Assembly (NCBI RefSeq): GCF_004770895.1
Contig: NZ_RQHS01000003.1
Location: 1-64,000, forward strand
Reading direction: 5' to 3'
Source: Leptospira dzoumogneensis
GTDB lineage: Bacteria; Spirochaetota; Leptospiria; Leptospirales; Leptospiraceae
DNA length: 64,000 bases
The translations under genes were made by a program, and so were the position numbers. This document shows, piece by piece, positions 18,793 through 29,400 of this stretch (position 1 is its first letter; every line of letters begins with the position of its first letter). The notes beneath the pieces were generated by a model. It was given only the letters and a program-made list of their open reading frames with translations. It did not search any database and was not told the DNA's origin.

Positions 18793-19533
18793 TCACTTCC
18801 CAAAAAGCCCCTTGACTCCTTCCACAAATTCTCTTCCGACAGGAAGATTGGTCTCATCCTCGTCTTTCAGATAAATTGTATATGCACCGCCCGCTTGGGA
18901 TTTTGCCGCGGATACAAGATTTCGGTTCACCATATGTTTTCTGTGGATGCGTAAAAAATCCGTCTTTGGTAATTCTTTCTCCAAGTCGCCGAGAAGCTTA
19001 GCGGTTTCATAATCTCCATCCTTGGTATGAAGGACGGAACGTTTTCCATTTGCGGTAAGATAATATAGATCCGCATATAAGACTCGATGGATCAAACCTC
19101 CATCACGAAAAACGAATACTGGATCCGGCTCACCGTTTGCTCTCGAACTGGAAATTGATTTTAGCTGCAGATGATGAAGAGCTCTTTCCATACATGCGGA
19201 AAATCTTTCCTTTGTGTAAGGTTTCAGAAGATAGTCGCAGGCTCCCACTTCGAATGCCTTGAGTGTATGCTCTCTGTATGCGGTAGTGAATACCAGTACC
19301 GGAAGATTGTCCCCAATTTCCTCCAAAACCTGTAATCCTGTTTTTTCCGGAAGATTAATGTCCAGAAATACCAGATCGAATTTTTCTTTTTTGAGAAGAT
19401 CGATTGCCTGGGAGCCTGTTCTTGCGATCCCGCCTACTTCGAACTGGGGCCAGCTTTCTAAAAATTTGCGGAGAAGGTCCCTGGCAGGGACCTCGTCTTC
19501 TATCACTAAAACCTTATATAGCACGCTATTCAT
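18793..19533 (-). CDS. LytTR-family response regulator
   Basis: The protein is 246 residues. The receiver domain (1-125) has the acidic pair IEDE, the phospho-acceptor Asp58 in LVFLDINLP, Thr in VFTTAY and Lys in LLKPYTKE. The C-terminal LytTR DNA-binding domain (about 140-240) carries FLRIHRKHMVNRNLV. Family members bind pairs of short direct repeats. It overlaps the upstream histidine kinase by 4 bp (ATGA). The divergent porin-like/FecR-domain genes across the gap are possible targets. Confidence 0.95.
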   Translation of the reverse strand: MNSVLYKVLVIEDEVPARDLLRKFLESWPQFEVGGIARTGSQAIDLLKKEKFDLVFLDINLPEKTGLQVLEEIGDNLPVLVFTTAYREHTLKAFEVGACDYLLKPYTKERFSACMERALHHLQLKSISSSRANGEPDPVFVFRDGGLIHRVLYADLYYLTANGKRSVLHTKDGDYETAKLLGDLEKELPKTDFLRIHRKHMVNRNLVSAAKSQAGGAYTIYLKDEDETNLPVGREFVEGVKGLFGK

Positions 19534-20549
19534 CTTGATGCGAATTCCAATCTTAATGTGGTGATCCCGGATTTATCTTTTTCTAATTTGAGTTCCGCTT
19601 CTCCGAAATTATACTCCAACCTGGATTTTATATTATTTAAGGTGCGAGAGAATTCGGATTTTTTATACTCAGGTAACAAATGATGTTCTTGTTTTTCGTT
19701 CCCATTATTTTTGATCTCTATTTTTATTCTTCCGAAACTTTCGGCGGCGCTGATCTCCAATATCCCTGCCTCGGAACGATTTTCTAATCCATGTTTAAAA
19801 CTATTTTCAACTAACGGCTGTAATGTGAGAGGGGGAATTCTAAGTCTGGAAAAGTCCCCCACTTTTTTGATCTTGATCGTCAAAGAATCCGAAAATCGGA
19901 TCCTTTGTAGTTCCAGATAATTTACCGTAAAATCCCATTCTTCCGAGAAAGGTATGGTTTTTTCGAAAATCCTATCTGATAGGAATCTATAAGTTTCTGA
20001 GAGTAAAATTAAAGCATTATCCGCTTTTTGAGGGTCTGTTACTAACAAAGAATGTATGGTATTCAAAGTATTGAATAGATAATGAGGGTCCATCCGGTTC
20101 TGAAAGGTCCTGTATTGGATGTCTTTCAGTTCACTTTCCATCTTCTTCCTTCTTTCTATCAGGATCTGCATGGATTTTTCTAAGAAAGAAATGAATAAGG
20201 CTAGTATTAAGCTGCTTAGAAGAATATTATAAGATCCTCCGTGAGGCCTTTCTACACCTTCTCCTGCCAATAATAATACATGGATGATCCCGCCTGACGC
20301 GACTCCCAAAACGGATGCGATTGCAGAAGCGACCACCAGAAAGGCACCCGTAAAAAATGCACCTTTGTTCATTCGATTCAGGAATTCTACCGAAAACTCC
20401 ACAATGGAGCATACACAATGTGTGGTCACCTGGGTAGCCAAGAACACCTTCCAAAAAGGCGCTTTGGAATTATGAGCGACTAACAACGAATTCATTGTGC
20501 CGATCACCGTATTGATTGTTAACCAGAACAATATCTTAAAAGTGCGCAT
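19530..20549 (-). CDS. LytS/YpdA-type sensor histidine kinase
   Basis: The protein is 339 residues. The N-terminal 125 residues hold about four membrane helices and no obvious ligand domain. The His_kinase core reads NRMDPHYLFNTLNTIHSLL with the phospho-acceptor His146. The N-box is LVENSFKHG. The usual DNGxG box reads KNNGNEKQ, so the ATP-lid region is atypical; related kinases tolerate this, so loss of activity cannot be concluded. It is translationally coupled (4-bp overlap) to the LytTR regulator. Confidence 0.92.
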   Translation of the reverse strand: MRTFKILFWLTINTVIGTMNSLLVAHNSKAPFWKVFLATQVTTHCVCSIVEFSVEFLNRMNKGAFFTGAFLVVASAIASVLGVASGGIIHVLLLAGEGVERPHGGSYNILLSSLILALFISFLEKSMQILIERRKKMESELKDIQYRTFQNRMDPHYLFNTLNTIHSLLVTDPQKADNALILLSETYRFLSDRIFEKTIPFSEEWDFTVNYLELQRIRFSDSLTIKIKKVGDFSRLRIPPLTLQPLVENSFKHGLENRSEAGILEISAAESFGRIKIEIKNNGNEKQEHHLLPEYKKSEFSRTLNNIKSRLEYNFGEAELKLEKDKSGITTLRLEFASR

Positions 20550-20800
20550 AGAAAGAATGGTCGAAAAGTTTTTTCCGGTCCCGACTCCACTGATCCTGTA
20601 TTCTTTTAACCCGTCGATTCCCTTTTTACAATCTTATTCCAGGGAAAGTATCGTTTATTCCAATCGAATGAGAACTACAGAAATCGGATCGACCCGTTTG
20701 TTAAATACAAAGTCTGGTAGACAAGAGAGTCAGTATAAGTTTATCTAAACGAAATTTTTTCTTTACGACTTTTGTCGGCAAGTAATCGAGGGGGACCTCT

Positions 20801-22243
20801 TTGAAAAAGACATCTATTCGAAAACTGATCACCACTGCATGTTTTATTATGGGATCCGTAAGTTTATCCGCAGAGGAGATCGTTACCACTAAAAAAGACG
20901 AACCGGACGGCTTCTACGGTTTGAAGATAGGCGGTATCCTCTCCCCTTCTTATAACCAGAGAATGAGGGACGGCGGCTCCGGTCTTACTAATACATATCC
21001 GAATGAAGAGCCAGGCTTCTCCACTCCTTGGACACTTTTGACTATTAATAAAGAAATTAAGGAAACCGGTATCAGCCTGGAATTATGGGGAGAATTATTA
21101 CGTTCTGCTCAAGTAAGCGCGGACACAAGAATGGATGGAGGAGTTAAATCCAATCCTTATATTTTAGGGATCAGAAGGGCACTTATACGCAAGACCTGGG
21201 AAACAGGACTCGGAGAGTATTCACTAACGTTCGGAATGCAAGAACTCCCACATACATACACCCAATGGAAAAATTATTGGAGATGGAGATATGTAGATAA
21301 AGGACCTCTTGAAAGTCTGGGCTTCGCTCCTGCTCCCGCCGATATCGGGTTAGGTGGGACCGGAAAATGGGATACTTTATCCGTCCAAGCAGTTCTCTCC
21401 AATGGAGAAGGTTACAGACAGACCCAAAACACCGACTCCACAGGTTTCGATCTTTCTTCCAGAGTTTCTTATGAACCTAAAATAGGAGAAGAGAATCGTA
21501 TCGGACTTCATTTCTTTTATAGATCGGCTAACTTAACAGGCGCCGCTTCTTCCGATTGTAAGGAAGGAACAGCATGTCTTGCCTCGGATAATAACCCCGC
21601 AACCAGCCTCAGAAAAGATGTTCGTTCCTTAGAAAGTGACTCTTATGCTGTAGAAGCTAATTTTGATCGTAAAAAAATTCTGAACTTCGGACTTGGATAC
21701 GTGTTCAGAAAACAAAAAGGCGGAGAAGTCCGGGATGTTTCCAAACCTTTCGGTGCGGTGACTCCTGGTTTGGATTCCACAGGAACTGCTGCTTACGCCT
21801 GGTTGTCTTTAGGATGGGGAGATTTTAGGATCGTGGGAAGATTAGAAGGAGGAAGCGGAAAAGACGGAGTGCTATCCGCAAACCGAACTCAAATCAATCA
21901 GATCATGCCGGGAAGTCCCGAGTCGGATTATTGGAATATACAAACCAATACGATAGGACCTCTGGTAAATTCTTCCGGTTATTCCGTTCGTTCTTCTTTC
22001 AGGAGAGGTTCCATATTCGCAGAATGGAATATTACGGATTCTTTACGTGTTTCCATTGGGTACACGGAATCCAGGAACAGAGATAAGGATGGGGGAAGAG
22101 AACAATCCTATGTGGACGGGTCCGGAAACGAAAGGACCAAAGCGGAATATGTACAACAATTCCAAGGCGGTGTAAATAACGGGATAGTATCCTATGGCCG
22201 CTTGACCAAAGAGTTAACTCTTTGGACCACCATCGAATTTTAA
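20801..22243 (+). CDS. Putative outer-membrane beta-barrel (porin-like) protein
   Basis: The protein is 480 residues. A Sec signal peptide occupies about 1-24 (ending SLSAEE). The rest has the amphipathic beta-strand pattern, many aromatic/Gly/Asn turns, and a terminal Phe (TLWTTIEF) typical of outer-membrane barrels. I do not recognise a specific family. The start is TTG, supported by a strong GAGGGGGA ribosome site 5 nt upstream. The next gene starts 10 nt after its stop, so they are one operon. The operon is divergent from the histidine kinase across a 251-bp gap. Confidence 0.7.
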   Translation: MKKTSIRKLITTACFIMGSVSLSAEEIVTTKKDEPDGFYGLKIGGILSPSYNQRMRDGGSGLTNTYPNEEPGFSTPWTLLTINKEIKETGISLELWGELLRSAQVSADTRMDGGVKSNPYILGIRRALIRKTWETGLGEYSLTFGMQELPHTYTQWKNYWRWRYVDKGPLESLGFAPAPADIGLGGTGKWDTLSVQAVLSNGEGYRQTQNTDSTGFDLSSRVSYEPKIGEENRIGLHFFYRSANLTGAASSDCKEGTACLASDNNPATSLRKDVRSLESDSYAVEANFDRKKILNFGLGYVFRKQKGGEVRDVSKPFGAVTPGLDSTGTAAYAWLSLGWGDFRIVGRLEGGSGKDGVLSANRTQINQIMPGSPESDYWNIQTNTIGPLVNSSGYSVRSSFRRGSIFAEWNITDSLRVSIGYTESRNRDKDGGREQSYVDGSGNERTKAEYVQQFQGGVNNGIVSYGRLTKELTLWTTIEF

Positions 22244-22253
22244 GGAGATATTT

Positions 22254-22988
22254 ATGAAACTAAGAGTTTGGATGATCTTAAGCCTAGTTCTTTCCATCGG
22301 TTCCTTGGTTTTAGTAAGCCAAGAGAATAAGGAAAAGGACGCAAGAGTTTCCTTCCTGATCGGAAAAGTACAGCTACAAAAAGGCGGAAAGGGAAGTTGG
22401 AACATTTTAAAACAAGGGGATCTGGTTTCAGAAGGAGATATTGTTTCCACAGGGAACGCCTCTAAAACAACACTACTCTATAAGGGTTCCGAGTTTAAAA
22501 TCCTTCCGAATACAAAACTGAAAATTTCCAGTCTGTACAATGAATCCAAAGACGGTAAACTGGAAGTACAAAGCGGATTTGCCTGGTTCCAACTTGTGAA
22601 TCTAAAAGGCAAAAAATTCGAGGTAAGCACCCCCACTACCACTGCCGGCGTAAGAGGAACTGCCTTCTCCGCATTCCATGACCATAAATCCAAAGATTCT
22701 TCCTTCTGTACTTGTGAAGGTAAAGTTCTGATGAATGGAACAGGTGATCCGAAAGACGGAACCATGCAGGAAAAAGGAAATGGCGGCTATTACCCAGGAA
22801 GCGGAGAAGAGCCCAAAAGAAGTTCTTATGAAGGGATTATCGTAAAATTCAAATCTCTTCCTCCTTTCAAGGACCTGATGAAAAAGAATATTTCCCTAAA
22901 AAACTGTTTATCCTGCCATACACCTCAAGGTTGGACTCCCGAGGATTCCGTTCCGAGTGATGAGACTTACGGCGGGGGAAAAATGTAA
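22254..22988 (+). CDS. FecR-domain periplasmic protein with C-terminal CxxCH motif
   Basis: The protein is 244 residues. An N-terminal signal or anchor (about 1-23) is followed by a FecR-type domain (about 28-145), with LIGKVQLQKGG, LKQGDLVSEGDIVSTG and EVSTPTTTAGVRGTAF as the signature stretches. Near the C-terminus CLSCH is followed by TPQGW, the pattern of a c-type haem attachment site or a redox Cys pair. Two other Cys (FCTCEG) lie mid-protein. FecR domains outside iron uptake often occur in cell-envelope proteins with unknown ligands. The ribosome site AAGGAGAT is good. It probably works with the porin-like protein in the same operon. Confidence 0.75.
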   Translation: MKLRVWMILSLVLSIGSLVLVSQENKEKDARVSFLIGKVQLQKGGKGSWNILKQGDLVSEGDIVSTGNASKTTLLYKGSEFKILPNTKLKISSLYNESKDGKLEVQSGFAWFQLVNLKGKKFEVSTPTTTAGVRGTAFSAFHDHKSKDSSFCTCEGKVLMNGTGDPKDGTMQEKGNGGYYPGSGEEPKRSSYEGIIVKFKSLPPFKDLMKKNISLKNCLSCHTPQGWTPEDSVPSDETYGGGKM

Positions 22989-23016
22989 ATCTTTTATAAA
23001 GATTTTGGAATGTATG

Positions 23017-23047
23017 AGAGGCTCAAGGATCTGAGCCTCTTTTTTTT
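23017..23047 (+). terminator. Rho-independent terminator after the FecR-domain gene
   Basis: AGAGGCTCA (23017-23025) and TGAGCCTCT (23032-23040) form a 9-bp stem with a 6-nt loop, followed by a run of T residues. It separates this plus-strand operon from the convergent lipoprotein gene that ends at 23051. Confidence 0.93.
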
Positions 23048-23050
23048 ATC

Positions 23051-26000
23051 CTAAGGGCAGGTGATCGCGTTTCCAGGATTAGAAGCAAATGCTCCCTGGA
23101 ACTGAAGTCCTCCGAATAAATAAGGATACGCTTCCGAATTCGGAATCGGAATAGTAACCAATCTCAGCTTATCCGTAGTAGATTGCAGATTACATTTATT
23201 CCCGGAGCTGACATTCGTGATCGCATCCAAGGTTAAGGAACTAGGCAGAGGCACCTGTCTTAACACGTTATTCACCAAAGGAACGATCAATGAACGGATC
23301 AAAGGATCTACCACTTGGAAGATCCCCTTAGGGTCCAGACCGAAAGGATTAAATGTAGGCCCTTCCAGAATATCCATCGTATAGGACATGCTTGCTTCGT
23401 CTTTTCGGATCACAAGACTCAGTGCGTTCAAATTATTATATTGAGGTTTTCCTGCAGGATCCGGATTCACGAAAGGAATAAAATTGAAGGACCCATCCCC
23501 TTTTATACTTACACGAACTGTATTCAGAAGATAACGACAACTGTTTGCAGCGCTATCTGCGGCCGCAGCGCTGCAAGGCACAACACTTCCATTGCCTACA
23601 TCGGTTCCTGGAAGTCTTCTACCATATATTCTTAATTCCAAATCCGTAAAGTTCACTACCAAAGTGGGAAGAGAATTTGTTCCTCCGAATTTGAACTCAC
23701 CATTCGGTGCATGAATAGCATAAACGTCAATGTCCACATCATCCTGTGAACTTACACTCGGAACAAATTTAGTCGGATCTCCCGGTTTTAAACCCACTAA
23801 AGGCCTGCCCGGAGATAGGATATTCAGTAAGGTTCCTACCTTAACCAACTCTTGGGTCAATTCAAAGAGTGGATCGGAACCCGCATACTGCTTGATCTGA
23901 TTAATAAATTGTTTATTGATCCTTAAATTTAAGGCACCATTCTGCCAGAGACTATAAGCAGCTTGGGTCACAGTATCCGCATTCAATGTAAGAAGTAATC
24001 CAGGATTCGCATTACTTCTGGAGAATGGATATGTCTTTGCCATAGCGGTTCCGGTCGGTATAGGACGAGTGCTCACAAAACCGGCAGCTAATTGATGTCC
24101 ATGATAATTCGGATCCGTATTTGCAAGAGGAGTTTTGGCAACCAAAGATACGCTAGCAGAAGTTAGTATTCCTTTATTCGTGCCGTCGGATTTTACTACC
24201 GCATCGTTTTGAGCCATCAATCTTAAAGACAATGGAAAATTATTCAAAGGTGCGGGTAAATAATCCGGTAGAGTCACATCCAAACCTGGATTATTCAAAG
24301 AAACTAATACAGCGTTCATTGCCTCCACGGATACCCTCTCCACAATATCTCTAAGCATTGACTGAGTGATATAAGGAGTTGCCTGTGGAACTGCGTTATT
24401 CGCCACACTCTCCGTAATTGGAGAAAGCCAAGAACCCAATGTATCCGTAGCAGCAAGTAGATTTACACCCGCTACATTTAGGTTATTGGTCCATTCTGAA
24501 ACATAAAAGTTCCCGTTGATCCCATCCGTAGGTGTATAAGGAGTTTTGATCGCGACCGCGATTTTTCCGCTCGAATCAAAACTTGCGTTCGCCTTTGCTC
24601 TCGCTAAACGAGAAGTATAAGGTGAGTTCGGATTCAAAGTAGCCGTAGTAGAAAATCCGTATGTATCATCATTTCCTAATAAACAAGCAAGACCTGTACA
24701 ATCATGAGAATATCCGATCGTAGTGATATCTATCACGGATCTTTTACCGTTCAGATCTACTCCCATTACTCCGTCCGCCTGGACGTAAATTGAGTCCGTA
24801 ATATTCGTTGTATTATCCGGAGCCAAAGGAGGGACTACTACGTTATTGATATATACGTCCAGCCACATAGGAAGATTTCCTAAAAAGCTTGCAGTAATAT
24901 TGAATGCGCCGGTATTTCCAGCGATCCCACAATATCCGTTCCCGAATTGACCCGCCATATCCCCATAGGTTTTTACATAGTTCACTGAGATCGGAAAATC
25001 ATTCGCGGTAATAGACCAGAAATCTATACATCTTCTATCGGAAAAGTTTCCGTTACCATCGGGGTCCCTAAGAGGAGTAACATCCGTGGTTTTAGGAGAT
25101 CCGGAAAAATCGTTAAATGTTTTATTCGTGATCTTAAAATCCGCATGAGCAAATCTTTGTAGAATATTAGAAAATAATTTTAAAGTCTGAGCTTCGTCAA
25201 AAACCGCAGCAGAAGCATTAGAGATCAAAGCGTATGGACTAGAATTTACTTTTCCATAATTGAATCCGAAGGATCTGCGGAATGTTTTTCCGTCGGCAGT
25301 GGAGATCTGGAATTCGTATGCGTTTCCACCTTGGTAAGGTTTTAATCCCGCCTTTGCTCCGGAAAAAGCGTTCAAATTCAAAGAAGAAGCTAAAGGTACA
25401 GTCATATCGCAGGGAGAAGCCGCGCAAATCACATGTTCCGCAGTGGAACCCATATGTTTTAATTTGATACTTTGGATCTGGTTCGGATTATTAGGATTGG
25501 TAAAACTTGCGTTCAGATTCATTGAAATCGTACCGGGAGTCGCATCCAAGTAAGTCAGGTCCTTTTGGGAATTCGCAGGACCCACTCCAGTACCATTTAA
25601 AGACATCGTAATATAATAATCCGGTTCGGTAGTAAAGCTGACAGTATAAGGTTGAAGACTTCCCCCTTCCAATCCTTTGGAAGCAGAGGTTAAGGTAAGC
25701 TTGTAAGTGGTATTTGCTTTTAATTCACGATACGGATCGAATACCAATCTTCCTCCGGACTTCCAATAGAATGTCCCTCCCTTTTCCGTAGCAGGTCCGG
25801 GAAGAAGCGTGCCGTTATCTTCCGTAAAAACAAAGTCCGCTTTTACAGTGCTTGAAAGCATCGGTTCAGAGAAGACGATCTCTAAACTTTTATAACGATC
25901 TACCTGAGTGAGACTGGCTAAATTCAGAAGGACCTGAGGTCCGGTGGTCCCGAAATCAACCGGTAAAGTGGCAGGAGTATCGGTTTCAGTATAATTAATA

Positions 26001-26191
26001 TTATTAGAAGTTCCCGGAATAGAACCTCCATCATCGATAGGGATCCCTATGGAACTAAGAAAGGAATCGAGCATTCCTCCCCCCTTTTCGGAATCTTTAC
26101 ATCCCAAAAATAAAAGGGGTACTGCCAGACAGGTTATAACAACCGTCCGTTTAATAAAAATTCTATCTCTTTCACCCAATCCGGTAACCAT
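23051..26191 (-). CDS. Large lipoprotein with Big_5-type Ig-like domain, paralogue 1
   Basis: The protein is 1046 residues from the ATG at 26191, chosen because a GGAG ribosome site lies 7 nt upstream and it places a basic N-terminus before the hydrophobic core; an ATG at 26248 has no such support. The lipobox FLGC puts the lipidated Cys at 31. Residues of about 75-195 form a bacterial Ig-like domain (VDRYKSLEIVFSEPML, then LKANTTYKLTLTSASKGLEG). The remainder has no family I know but is closely similar to the gene upstream. It is probably anchored to the outer membrane and exposed, as are many spirochaete lipoproteins. Confidence 0.8.
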   Translation of the reverse strand: MVTGLGERDRIFIKRTVVITCLAVPLLFLGCKDSEKGGGMLDSFLSSIGIPIDDGGSIPGTSNNINYTETDTPATLPVDFGTTGPQVLLNLASLTQVDRYKSLEIVFSEPMLSSTVKADFVFTEDNGTLLPGPATEKGGTFYWKSGGRLVFDPYRELKANTTYKLTLTSASKGLEGGSLQPYTVSFTTEPDYYITMSLNGTGVGPANSQKDLTYLDATPGTISMNLNASFTNPNNPNQIQSIKLKHMGSTAEHVICAASPCDMTVPLASSLNLNAFSGAKAGLKPYQGGNAYEFQISTADGKTFRRSFGFNYGKVNSSPYALISNASAAVFDEAQTLKLFSNILQRFAHADFKITNKTFNDFSGSPKTTDVTPLRDPDGNGNFSDRRCIDFWSITANDFPISVNYVKTYGDMAGQFGNGYCGIAGNTGAFNITASFLGNLPMWLDVYINNVVVPPLAPDNTTNITDSIYVQADGVMGVDLNGKRSVIDITTIGYSHDCTGLACLLGNDDTYGFSTTATLNPNSPYTSRLARAKANASFDSSGKIAVAIKTPYTPTDGINGNFYVSEWTNNLNVAGVNLLAATDTLGSWLSPITESVANNAVPQATPYITQSMLRDIVERVSVEAMNAVLVSLNNPGLDVTLPDYLPAPLNNFPLSLRLMAQNDAVVKSDGTNKGILTSASVSLVAKTPLANTDPNYHGHQLAAGFVSTRPIPTGTAMAKTYPFSRSNANPGLLLTLNADTVTQAAYSLWQNGALNLRINKQFINQIKQYAGSDPLFELTQELVKVGTLLNILSPGRPLVGLKPGDPTKFVPSVSSQDDVDIDVYAIHAPNGEFKFGGTNSLPTLVVNFTDLELRIYGRRLPGTDVGNGSVVPCSAAAADSAANSCRYLLNTVRVSIKGDGSFNFIPFVNPDPAGKPQYNNLNALSLVIRKDEASMSYTMDILEGPTFNPFGLDPKGIFQVVDPLIRSLIVPLVNNVLRQVPLPSSLTLDAITNVSSGNKCNLQSTTDKLRLVTIPIPNSEAYPYLFGGLQFQGAFASNPGNAITCP

Positions 26192-26416
26192 CTTTTTTCT
26201 CCAGTCTTCAATCGCATGATTTCTTTCGAATTCGGCCGGAATCGGCACCCGTCAGTGCCTATCCAACCTCGGACAGGACCTTCTTCTTTCGAAAAACCGC
26301 CCAGTCCTTAAGAGTTTATTTTCAATTTTGGAGAAAACTCTTGGTTCAGGATTTATTCTATTTTTATAATATTACCTTTCTATACTTTTGCCTCTTTACA
26401 TCCTACTTATATGCTA
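26192..26416. other. 225-bp gap between the lipoprotein paralogues
   Basis: The gap holds AT-rich DNA and a short hairpin (GGCAC, TGAC or longer, GTGCC) near 26245-26262. No convincing promoter boxes or terminator were found, so it is unclear whether paralogue 1 has its own transcript. Confidence 0.4.
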
Positions 26417-29400
26417 TTAAGGACATTGCACAACCGTTCCCGGATTGGTAGCAGCAGCTCCTTGGAACTGAAGACCTCCGAATAGATACGGATAAGGCTC
26501 CGTATTCGGGATCGGGATAGTGATCAATTTCAATTTATCCGTAGTAGACTGAAGATTACATACTGCACCTGAAGAATAATTCGTGATCGCAGATACGTTC
26601 AGTGACTTAGGCAAAGGCACCTGACGTAATACGTTATTCACCAAAGGAATGATCAATGAACGGATCAGAGGATCCACTACTTGGAATATTCCTTTAGGGT
26701 CTAATCCGAATGGATTCACAGAGTTTCCTTCCAGAATATCCAGAGTATAAGCCATACTGTTCTCGTCTTTTTTGATCACAAGGCTCATCGCGTTCAAATT
26801 ATTATACTGAGGTTTTCCACTAGGATCCGGATTCACAAATGGAATAAAATTGAAGGATCCGTCCCCTTTGATACTTACACGCACCGTATTCAGAAGATAA
26901 CGACAACTGTTTGCAGCACTATCCGCTGCCGCAGAAGAGCATGTAATCGAGTTCAAGTTAGGGTATCCGATCGGAGTCCCATTCGGTCTTCTTCCGTAAA
27001 TTCTCAATTCCAAATCCGTAAAGTTCACAACTAATGCCGGAATAGAATTCGCTCCTCCAAACTTGAACTCTCCGTTAGGTGCGTGGATCGCATACACGTC
27101 GATATCCACATCATCCGAAGCTTTTACGCTTTGGATCAGTTTGGAAGAATCACTCGGATTCAAACCGACTAAAGTATTTCTACCCGGAGCCAAGATATTC
27201 AACAAGGTCCCTACTTTTACTAACTCTTGAGTTAACTGGAATAAAGGATCCGTGCCTGCATACGCCGTGATTGAATCTATAAAAGGTTTATTGATCCTTA
27301 AATTTAAAGCACCGTTTTGCCAGAGACTATAAGCGGCCTGGGTCACAGTATCCGCGGTCAGAGTCAAAAGAAGTCCAGGGTTTGTGGAACTTTTAGAGAA
27401 TGGGAAAGTTTTAGTAAGTGCATCTGCATTAGGAACAGGACGAGTACTCACGAAACCTGCAGCTAATTGGTGCCCGTGATAATTCGGATCAGAAGTCCCG
27501 AGCGGATTTTTAGCAACCAAAGCAACGGAAGCAGAACCAACTAACCCTTTGTTCGCTCCGGAAACAGTAGGAACCACATCCGTTTGGAATTTTAATTTTA
27601 AGGAAAGAGGGAAACTTTGAAGAGGAGCAGGAAGATAATCCGGCAATATCACGTCCAGACCTGGATTCGCTAAGGATGTCACGACCGCATTTAACGCATT
27701 AGGCGCAACCTTTTGCACAACGTCCTTTAACATGGACTGAGTGATCGCAGGTTTTAAAGCAGGGACCATATCGTTCGCGATGGACGCAGTTACCGAGGAT
27801 AGAAGGTCCGCTGCCCAGGAAGTAGAATCTACATAGTCTACAGAATCCAAAGTTCCGGCATTATTCTTAACTCTCAAATGGTCGGACCATTCTTTCGTAT
27901 AAAAATTGTCGGAGGCAGTGTTCGCAGGAAGAGCGGCTATAGTCAGAGGAGTTTTAATCGCGATATTAAATTCCCCATTCGAATCCACTACAGTGTTCGT
28001 ATTTCCGACCGCAGCACGAGGGTTTGCGGTTTCATTCAAATTCACTTCTGCAATTGTAGTAAAATAGAACTTACTTCCGGAACCCACAAGCCCAAGACCG
28101 ATAGAACTTCTGTTTCTTGCGATAATGGCAAGATTGATGATCGCCTTACGTCCGTTAATGCTAACCTTCAGGTTATTATTTGCAGGAACACTTAAACTTG
28201 CGGTGATAGTAGGATCAGCTCCGGTCATCGCAGGAATATTAACTCCTGTGATATAAACGTCCATATCGAAATCGGAACAACCTAAGAAACATCCGTTGCC
28301 TACGAATGCTCCAGGATTCGCTCCAGACCCACCGCAGTATCCATCTCCATTATCAGGATCAGTGGAATCCCCGAAACTACGGATAAAATTGATCTCAGAA
28401 TGATAATCTATACAATAACTTGTTCTTTTAGCAGTACTCTTAGGAATATTAGAAAAATCTGAAAAGGACTTACCAACGATCTTATAATCGTTCTTTGTAA
28501 ATCTCTCTAAAATCTGGCCGAATAATTTTAAAGCCTGAGTTTCATCTACGATCGCCGCCGCTCCATTTGTGATCAAAGCATACGGAGTAGTATTTACTTT
28601 TCCGTAATTGAATCCGAAGGATCTACGGAATACTTTACCGTTAGAGGTAGTGATCTCAAAGATATAAGCATTCCCGCCTTGGAAAGGTTTCAGTCCTGCC
28701 TTTGCTCCGGAGAAAGTGTTCAAATTTAAAGAAGAAGCAAGAGGAGCAGTCATATCACAAGGAGGTGCCGCACAGATCACATGCTCTGCAGTAGAACTTA
28801 AATGTTTCAGTTTGATCGTTTGAATAGGATTCGCGCCGCTGATCGGAGAAGTGAAACTTGCATTCAGATTCATAGCGATCGTTCCAGGAGCAGCGTCCGT
28901 ATAAGTTAAGTCCTTAGAAGAATTCGCAGGACCAACCGCCGTTCCATTTAAGGTAGCACCGATCAGATAATCGGGCTCAGTAGTAAATTCTATTGTATAA
29001 GGTTGTAGGTTTCCGCCTTCTAAACCTTGAGAAGCACTAGTCAAAGTGAGTTTATAAGTAGTATTAGGCTTTAACTCTTTGTAAGGATCAAAGATCAATC
29101 TTCCACCGGATTTCCAATAAAAGGATCCTCCCTTTTCAGCAGCAGGCCCTGGCAATAAGGTTCCGACTTTTTCCTTCAGCACGAAATCAGAAGTCACTGT
29201 GGATTGAGTCATTGGCTCAGAGAAAACGATCTCTAAACTTTTATAACGATCCACTTGGTCGGTAGAAGATAGGTTTAATAATGCTTGAGGTCCTGTAGTT
29301 CCGAAATCCACAGGAAGAGTCGCCGGCTCGTCGGTATCCTTATAAGGAGTTAAAGACGCACTAGTGGGAAGGCTTCCTCCGGAATCGGTAGCGATACCGA

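Noticed and set aside
26192..26248. Upstream extension of lipoprotein paralogue 1
   Set aside because: The ATG at 26191 has a proper GGAG ribosome site and gives a normal lipoprotein signal, the longer frame does not.
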